From Staphylococcus epidermidis (lineage in GTDB: Bacteria > Bacillota > Bacilli > Staphylococcales > Staphylococcaceae): a DNA stretch of 64,000 bases. The translations under genes were made by a program, and so were the position numbers. Below are positions 58,500 to 64,000 of the stretch, piece by piece. Location: NCBI RefSeq assembly GCF_006742205.1, contig NZ_AP019721.1, positions 992,001 to 1,056,000 of the forward strand, read 5' to 3'. The stretch's first letter is position 1. Every line of letters begins with the position of its first letter. A model generated the notes under the pieces. The model saw only the letters and a program-made list of their open reading frames with translations, made no database searches and was not told the DNA's origin.

Positions 58500-58700
58500 T
58501 AAGCATTTAGAGGCTTTTCTACAGAGAGCTAGTGTTGGTGAGAGCTAGTGTTAAGGACTAAATGACTTATTAACATAAACGACATTTAACTAGACATCTC
58601 TTACTATTAAAATGAAGTGCGCTAACTGTTAGCGAATAAGGGTGGTAACGCGGCACAGGTCGTCCCTTTCAAATCATTAATAGTAGAGATGTCTTTTTAT
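58500..58700 (+). promoter_or_regulatory. T-box riboswitch upstream of leuS
   Basis: The T-box core AGGGTGGTAACGCGG at 58639-58653 and its following GGTCGTCCCTTT are clear. Stem I lies upstream with AGAGAGCTAG and GGTGAGAGCTAG repeats. The terminator pairs AGACATCTCTTACTATTA (58594-58611) with TAATAGTAGAGATGTCT (58678-58694) and has a T5 run. Uncharged tRNA-Leu should favour readthrough. The specifier codon was not located. Confidence 0.9.
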
Positions 58701-58715
58701 GAATTAGGAGGAAAT

Positions 58716-61133
58716 GTGTTGAATTATAATCATAAGGAAATTGAAAAAAAGTGGCAGAATTACTGGGAAGAAAATAAGACCTTTAAAACGAATGATAATT
58801 TAGGACAAAAGAAATTTTATGCATTAGACATGTTTCCTTATCCATCTGGTGCTGGTTTACACGTAGGTCATCCAGAAGGATATACGGCAACGGATATCAT
58901 CTCACGATATAAAAGAATGCAAGGTTACAATGTATTACATCCTATGGGGTGGGATGCTTTTGGTTTGCCGGCAGAACAATATGCTTTAGATACTGGTAAT
59001 GATCCTCGTGAATTTACACAGAAAAATATTCAAACTTTCAAAAGACAAATTCAAGAATTAGGATTTAGTTATGATTGGGATAGAGAAGTGAATACTACAG
59101 ATCCTGAATATTATAAATGGACGCAGTGGATATTTATTCAGTTGTATAATAAAGGGTTAGCTTATGTTGATGAAGTTGCTGTCAATTGGTGTCCTGCATT
59201 AGGTACTGTTTTGTCGAATGAAGAGGTTGTCGATGGGGTATCAGAACGTGGCGGTCATCCTGTTTATCGTAAGCCTATGAAACAATGGGTACTCAAAATT
59301 ACAGAATATGCTGATAGATTACTAGAAGATTTAGATGAGTTAGATTGGCCTGAATCAATTAAAGACATGCAACGAAACTGGATTGGACGTTCAGAAGGTG
59401 CCAAAGTAACATTTAAAATTGAGCAATCTGACCAAAATATTGAAGTGTTTACGACACGACCAGATACAATCTATGGTACTTCTTTCTTAGTTTTAAGCCC
59501 AGAACACCCACTTGTGAATGAAATTACGACAAGTGATAAAGAACAAGAAGTCAAATTGTATCAAAATGAAGCATCAAAAAAATCTGATTTAGAACGTACG
59601 GACTTAGCTAAAGAAAAAACAGGTGTGTTTACTGGAACATTTGCAATTAATCCGCTCTCTGGCGATAAATTACCTATTTGGATAGCAGATTATGTTTTAT
59701 CAACTTACGGTACTGGTGCAGTAATGGCTGTGCCTGGACATGATGAGCGAGATCATGAATTTGCTACGAAGTTTAATTTACCAATTATCGAAGTTATAGA
59801 GGGTGGCGAAGTTCAAAAATATGCATACACAGGTGAAGGAAAACACATTAATTCTGGAGAATTAGACGGTCTAGAAAATGAAGCGGCAATAAGTAAAGCG
59901 ATAGAATTGCTTGAATCTAAAGGTGCTGGTGAGAAAAAAGTCAATTATAAATTACGTGATTGGTTATTTAGTAGGCAACGTTATTGGGGAGAACCAATTC
60001 CTATTATACATTGGGAAGATGGATCAATGACTACAGTTCCTGAAGATGAATTGCCTTTACTACTTCCTGAAACAGATGAAATTAAGCCATCAGGTACCGG
60101 TGAATCTCCACTTGCAAATATAGATGCGTTCGTAAACGTTATCGATGAAAAGACAGGTATGAAGGGGCGCCGAGAAACCAATACAATGCCTCAATGGGCT
60201 GGCAGTTGCTGGTACTATTTACGTTACATTGATCCACATAACGAAAAAATGATAGCAGATCCTGAAAAATTAAAGCATTGGCTACCTGTTGATTTATATA
60301 TTGGAGGCGTGGAACATGCAGTACTTCACTTATTATATGCAAGATTCTGGCATAAAGTGTTATATGACTTAGGTGTTGTACCAACAAAAGAACCATTCCA
60401 AAAACTATACAATCAGGGAATGATTTTAGGCGAAGGCAATGAAAAAATGAGTAAGTCTAAAGGTAATGTGATTAATCCAGATGATATTGTTGCATCACAT
60501 GGTGCTGATACATTACGACTATATGAAATGTTTATGGGACCTTTAGATGCTGCGATCGCATGGAGTGAAAAAGGTTTAGATGGTTCTAGAAGATTCTTAG
60601 ATCGTGTTTGGAGACTTATCATTACTGATGAAAATTCAATCAATAAAAAAATTGTAGATTCTAACAATCATTCACTTGATAAGGTTTACAATCAAACTGT
60701 GAAAAAAGTAACAGAAGATTTTGATACACTTAGTTTTAATACTGCAATCAGTCAATTAATGGTGTTTATTAATGAGTGTTATAAAACCAATGAAGTTTAC
60801 AAACCTTATATCGAAGGGTTTGTAAAAATGTTATCGCCTATTGCACCACACATTGGTGAAGAATTATGGGATCGATTAGGGCATGAAAATACCATTACTT
60901 ATCAACCATGGCCAACATTTGATGAAAGTTTATTAGTAGATGATGAAGTTGAAATCGTAGTTCAAGTCAATGGTAAAGTTAGAGCAAAAATCAATATTCC
61001 AAAAGATTTATCTAAAGAAGAAATGCAAGACTTAGCCTTGTCTAATGATAATGTTAAAATGAGTATTGAAGGAAAAGAAGTTAAAAAAGTTATTGCTGTA
61101 CCTCAAAAGCTAGTTAATATAGTTGCTAAATAA
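58716..61133 (+). CDS. leuS: Leucyl-tRNA synthetase LeuS
   Basis: Class Ia synthetase of 805 residues that charges tRNA-Leu. HIGH-type motif HVGH at 49-52, KMSKS at 577-581, and a CP1 editing domain in between ([27 protein letters not shown]). The C-terminal anticodon and LeuRS domains are present. The GTG at 58716 follows TTAGGAGGAAAT and gives the family start; an ATG at 58689 lies within the T-box terminator stem and is not used. Confidence 0.96.
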   Translation: MLNYNHKEIEKKWQNYWEENKTFKTNDNLGQKKFYALDMFPYPSGAGLHVGHPEGYTATDIISRYKRMQGYNVLHPMGWDAFGLPAEQYALDTGNDPREFTQKNIQTFKRQIQELGFSYDWDREVNTTDPEYYKWTQWIFIQLYNKGLAYVDEVAVNWCPALGTVLSNEEVVDGVSERGGHPVYRKPMKQWVLKITEYADRLLEDLDELDWPESIKDMQRNWIGRSEGAKVTFKIEQSDQNIEVFTTRPDTIYGTSFLVLSPEHPLVNEITTSDKEQEVKLYQNEASKKSDLERTDLAKEKTGVFTGTFAINPLSGDKLPIWIADYVLSTYGTGAVMAVPGHDERDHEFATKFNLPIIEVIEGGEVQKYAYTGEGKHINSGELDGLENEAAISKAIELLESKGAGEKKVNYKLRDWLFSRQRYWGEPIPIIHWEDGSMTTVPEDELPLLLPETDEIKPSGTGESPLANIDAFVNVIDEKTGMKGRRETNTMPQWAGSCWYYLRYIDPHNEKMIADPEKLKHWLPVDLYIGGVEHAVLHLLYARFWHKVLYDLGVVPTKEPFQKLYNQGMILGEGNEKMSKSKGNVINPDDIVASHGADTLRLYEMFMGPLDAAIAWSEKGLDGSRRFLDRVWRLIITDENSINKKIVDSNNHSLDKVYNQTVKKVTEDFDTLSFNTAISQLMVFINECYKTNEVYKPYIEGFVKMLSPIAPHIGEELWDRLGHENTITYQPWPTFDESLLVDDEVEIVVQVNGKVRAKINIPKDLSKEEMQDLALSNDNVKMSIEGKEVKKVIAVPQKLVNIVAK

Positions 61134-61158
61134 TATTTTTCTAAAGGAGTGCTATTAA

Positions 61159-61470
61159 ATGGAGTCAATAACAGTAGATGAATTAAAGAAAAAAATATTA
61201 GATTCAAATCCAGTTAACATTGTAGATGTTCGCACAAACGAAGAAACTGAAATGGGTGTTATTCCTGGAGCAAAAACAATTCCTATGGATGAAATTCCTG
61301 ATAATTTAAAAGAATTCAATAAAAATGACACGTATTATATTGTGTGTGCAGCGGGGTCACGCAGTGCTAAAGTAGTTTCATATTTAGAAGAACAAGGTGT
61401 TCATGCTGTAAATGTCGAAGGTGGAATGAATGCATGGGGCGATGAAGGTACTGTAATTGATAATATTTAA
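61159..61470 (+). CDS. Single-domain rhodanese-like protein
   Basis: A 103-residue sulfurtransferase-type domain. The active-site loop is VCAAGSRSAK with the catalytic cysteine C63. IVDVRTNEE and IPGAKTIP are standard. It follows leuS by 25 bases and is probably co-transcribed. It may act as a sulfur or selenium carrier; its partner is unknown. Confidence 0.9.
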   Translation: MESITVDELKKKILDSNPVNIVDVRTNEETEMGVIPGAKTIPMDEIPDNLKEFNKNDTYYIVCAAGSRSAKVVSYLEEQGVHAVNVEGGMNAWGDEGTVIDNI

Positions 61471-61584
61471 AGAACTTCGAAGTTGTAGATAACGATATTC
61501 TAAATTAAAAATTAATACAAATGAGTTTATAATTTATTCTAGTAAATTCTGGAATTACACTGTAAATCACAAATGTGGTCACTG

Positions 61585-61629
61585 AGTACGATTAAGATTT
61601 TTATTTGAAATCTTAGTCGTACTTTTTTT
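61585..61629 (+). terminator. Terminator of leuS-rhodanese transcript
   Basis: AGTACGATTAAGATTT / AAATCTTAGTCGTACT hairpin with a run of seven T. Confidence 0.9.
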
Positions 61630-61874
61630 GATATAAAAATCATTAAATAATTCAATGTGGATCTCAAAAAACAAATTCTGATATCATTTAAAAATATATT
61701 AAGATAAATTTTTATACTACTAGATTTAGAATAATATAGATGATAAAATTAAAAAGACTTTAAATAGTTGTGTTTGATTAAATGAGCGATATTGGGATGA
61801 GTCATTACTTTAAATATTTTTCAAAGTTCATTAGACATACATCATAAAGAATTTACAACTAGGAGGCCAATTTA

Positions 61875-64000
61875 ATGAATCTATTTAGAAAACAGAAATT
61901 TAGTATTAGAAAATTTAATATAGGTATTTTTTCAGCATTAATAGCTACAGTCGCATTTTTAGCTCATCCGGGGCAAGCAACAGCATCAGAACTGGAACCT
62001 TCTCAAAATAATGACACTACAGCTCAATCTGATGGAGGGTTAGAAAACACATCTCAGTCTAATCCTATAAGTGAGGAAACCACAAATACATTATCTGGGC
62101 AAACAGTACCTTCATCTACTGAAAATAAGCAAACACAAAATGTTCCTAATCATAACGCTCAACCAATTGCAATAAATACTGAAGAAGCTGAATCTGCTCA
62201 AACAGCATCTTATACCAATATCAATGAAAATAATGATACGAGTGACGATGGGTTACATGTTAATCAGCCGGCTAAACATCATATTGAAGCCCAATCTGAA
62301 GATGTAACAAATCACACGAACTCAAATCATTCAAATTCATCGATTCCAGAAAATAAAGCTACAACAGAATCATCAAGTAAACCTAAAAAAAGAGGGAAAA
62401 GATCATTAGATACAAATAGCGGAAATGACACGACAAGTACAACTCAAAATACGGATCCAAATTTAAGTAATACAGGTCCAAATGGCATTAACACTGTAAT
62501 TACATTTGATGATTTAGGAATTAAGACAAGTACTAATCGCTCTCGACCTGAGGTAAAGGTAGTTGATAGTCTAAATGGCTTTACAATGGTTAATGGTGGT
62601 AAGGTCGGTTTATTAAATAGTGTGTTAGAACGTACAAGCGTGTTTGATAGTGCCGATCCGAAAAATTATCAAGCAATAGATAATGTCGTAGCCTTAGGAC
62701 GTATTAAAGGAAATGATCCGAATGATCATGATGGTTTCAACGGTATAGAAAAAGAATTTTCAGTGAACCCTAATTCTGAGATAATATTTTCATTTAATAC
62801 AATGACTGCTAAAAACAGAAAAGGTGGAACTCAATTAGTTTTAAGAAATGCAGAAAATAATCAAGAAATTGCTTCAACTGATATTCAAGGAGGCGGCGTA
62901 TATCGTTTATTCAAGTTACCTGATAACGTACATAGGTTAAAAGTTCAATTTCTACCTATGAACGAAATACACTCAGATTTTAAAAGAATTCAACAGCTAC
63001 ATGATGGGTATAGATACTATTCTTTTATAGATACAATTGGTGTTAATTCTGGTTCACATCTATATGTGAAATCAAGACAAGTTAACAAAAATGTAAAGAA
63101 TGGTAAAGAATTTGAAGTTAATACTCGTATAGAGAATAATGGTAACTTCGCTGCTGCTATAGGTCAAAATGAACTTACTTATAAAGTAACACTACCAGAA
63201 AATTTCGAATACGTTGATAATTCAACTGAAGTTTCATTTGTTAACGGGAATGTGCCTAATTCTACGGTAAATCCGTTTTCAGTTAATTTCGATAGACAAA
63301 ATCATACTTTAACGTTTAGTAGTAATGGTTTAAATTTAGGAAGAAGTGCTCAGGATGTTGCTAGATTCTTGCCCAATAAAATACTAAATATTAGATACAA
63401 GCTTAGACCTGTCAACATCTCAACGCCACGTGAAGTGACTTTCAATGAAGCAATTAAATATAAGACATTTTCTGAATATTACATTAACACTAATGACAAT
63501 ACTGTTACTGGTCAACAAACACCTTTCAGTATTAATGTCATCATGAATAAAGACGATTTATCAGAACAGGTCAATAAGGATATCATCCCATCGAACTATA
63601 CACTTGCTTCTTATAATAAATATAATAAGTTGAAAGAACGTGCTCAGACTGTTCTGGATGAAGAAACAAACAATACACCTTTTAACCAAAGATACTCTCA
63701 AACTCAAATTGATGATTTGTTACACGAATTACAAACAACACTAATAAATCGTGTGAGTGCTTCGAGAGAAATTAATGATAAAGCTCAAGAAATGACTGAT
63801 GCTGTATATGATAGTACAGAATTAACTACTGAAGAAAAAGATACATTAGTTGATCAAATTGAAAATCATAAAAATGAAATTTCTAATAACATTGATGATG
63901 AACTTACAGATGATGGTGTTGAAAGAGTCAAAGAGGCTGGATTACATACTCTAGAAAGTGATACTCCACATCCAGTAACAAAACCAAATGCACGACAAGT
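61875..64000 (+). CDS. Bap/Bhp-like giant surface adhesin, 3' end beyond window
   Basis: 708 residues are visible and the frame stays open. A YSIRK-type signal lies at about 1-35 (KFSIRKFNIGIFSALIATVA, cleavage near ATA-SE). A Ser/Thr/Asn/Gln-rich low-complexity stretch follows to about 175, ending KPKKRGKRS, a basic site often seen before the folded part. The mature region starts near NTGPNGINTVITFDDLGIKT and matches Bap-type N-terminal beta-rich modules. EF-hand-like DPNDHDGF is present at about 277-284. Bap-type proteins mediate biofilm and can form amyloid. Ribosome site AGGAGGCC. The LPXTG anchor should lie outside the window. Confidence 0.85.
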   Translation, partial: MNLFRKQKFSIRKFNIGIFSALIATVAFLAHPGQATASELEPSQNNDTTAQSDGGLENTSQSNPISEETTNTLSGQTVPSSTENKQTQNVPNHNAQPIAINTEEAESAQTASYTNINENNDTSDDGLHVNQPAKHHIEAQSEDVTNHTNSNHSNSSIPENKATTESSSKPKKRGKRSLDTNSGNDTTSTTQNTDPNLSNTGPNGINTVITFDDLGIKTSTNRSRPEVKVVDSLNGFTMVNGGKVGLLNSVLERTSVFDSADPKNYQAIDNVVALGRIKGNDPNDHDGFNGIEKEFSVNPNSEIIFSFNTMTAKNRKGGTQLVLRNAENNQEIASTDIQGGGVYRLFKLPDNVHRLKVQFLPMNEIHSDFKRIQQLHDGYRYYSFIDTIGVNSGSHLYVKSRQVNKNVKNGKEFEVNTRIENNGNFAAAIGQNELTYKVTLPENFEYVDNSTEVSFVNGNVPNSTVNPFSVNFDRQNHTLTFSSNGLNLGRSAQDVARFLPNKILNIRYKLRPVNISTPREVTFNEAIKYKTFSEYYINTNDNTVTGQQTPFSINVIMNKDDLSEQVNKDIIPSNYTLASYNKYNKLKERAQTVLDEETNNTPFNQRYSQTQIDDLLHELQTTLINRVSASREINDKAQEMTDAVYDSTELTTEEKDTLVDQIENHKNEISNNIDDELTDDGVERVKEAGLHTLESDTPHPVTKPNARQ

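Overview
This is a chromosomal window from a coagulase-negative Staphylococcus, most likely S. epidermidis. It is AT-rich and carries genus-typical genes: an AirSR-type redox two-component system, TRAP, Rot, PrsA, EcsAB, SigS with a ComK-like partner, a SagB-type glucosaminidase and the coproporphyrin-dependent haem genes hemE-hemH-hemY. The last open frame is the start of a very large Bap/Bhp-like surface adhesin, which is what points to S. epidermidis. The species call is inference from protein resemblance, not a database search.

Layout. 1-24 kb is core: fumC (5' cut by the window edge), an RluA-type pseudouridine synthase, airSR, an XRE regulator, UPF0754 and UPF0342 proteins, the yhaO-yhaN-yhaM nuclease operon, a chromosomal Fst-like type I toxin-antitoxin locus, prsA, hit, ecsAB, a CadD-family transporter, traP, hemEHY and a hydrolase-fold protein. 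An eight-gene tRNA cluster follows (fMet, Asp, Phe, His, Gly, Asn, Glu, Ser).

24.5-29.6 kb is accessory DNA just after tRNA-Ser. It holds two different decayed integrases, a broken phage endolysin, an intact Ltp-type membrane protein and a broken ImmA/IrrE-like gene. It also holds an intact secreted precursor whose C-terminus has six cysteines in the symmetric spacing C-x7-C-x7-C-x21-C-x7-C-x7-C. A 25-residue hydrophobic peptide gene lies directly downstream, and a candidate convergent small RNA faces it. This precursor/peptide/RNA group is the best candidate for an undescribed system.

29.6-64 kb is again mostly core: menE-menC, yidD, a NUDIX gene, pckA diverging from SAM-riboswitch-controlled metK, a NERD protein, an aldo/keto reductase, two crcB genes, a transaldolase, sigS plus a ComK-like gene, sagB, the FMN-riboswitch ribDEBAH operon, proline dehydrogenase, a second hydrolase-fold protein without the usual serine, rot, mnmM/mnmL (ytqB/ytqA), an MFS transporter, T-box-controlled leuS, a rhodanese and the adhesin. 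Mobile DNA here includes one IS110-family element and three short non-autonomous relatives of an IS1182/IS1272-type element.

Most genes form short operons separated by bidirectional hairpin terminators. Three RNA switches (SAM-I, FMN, T-box) control methionine, riboflavin and leucyl-tRNA functions.
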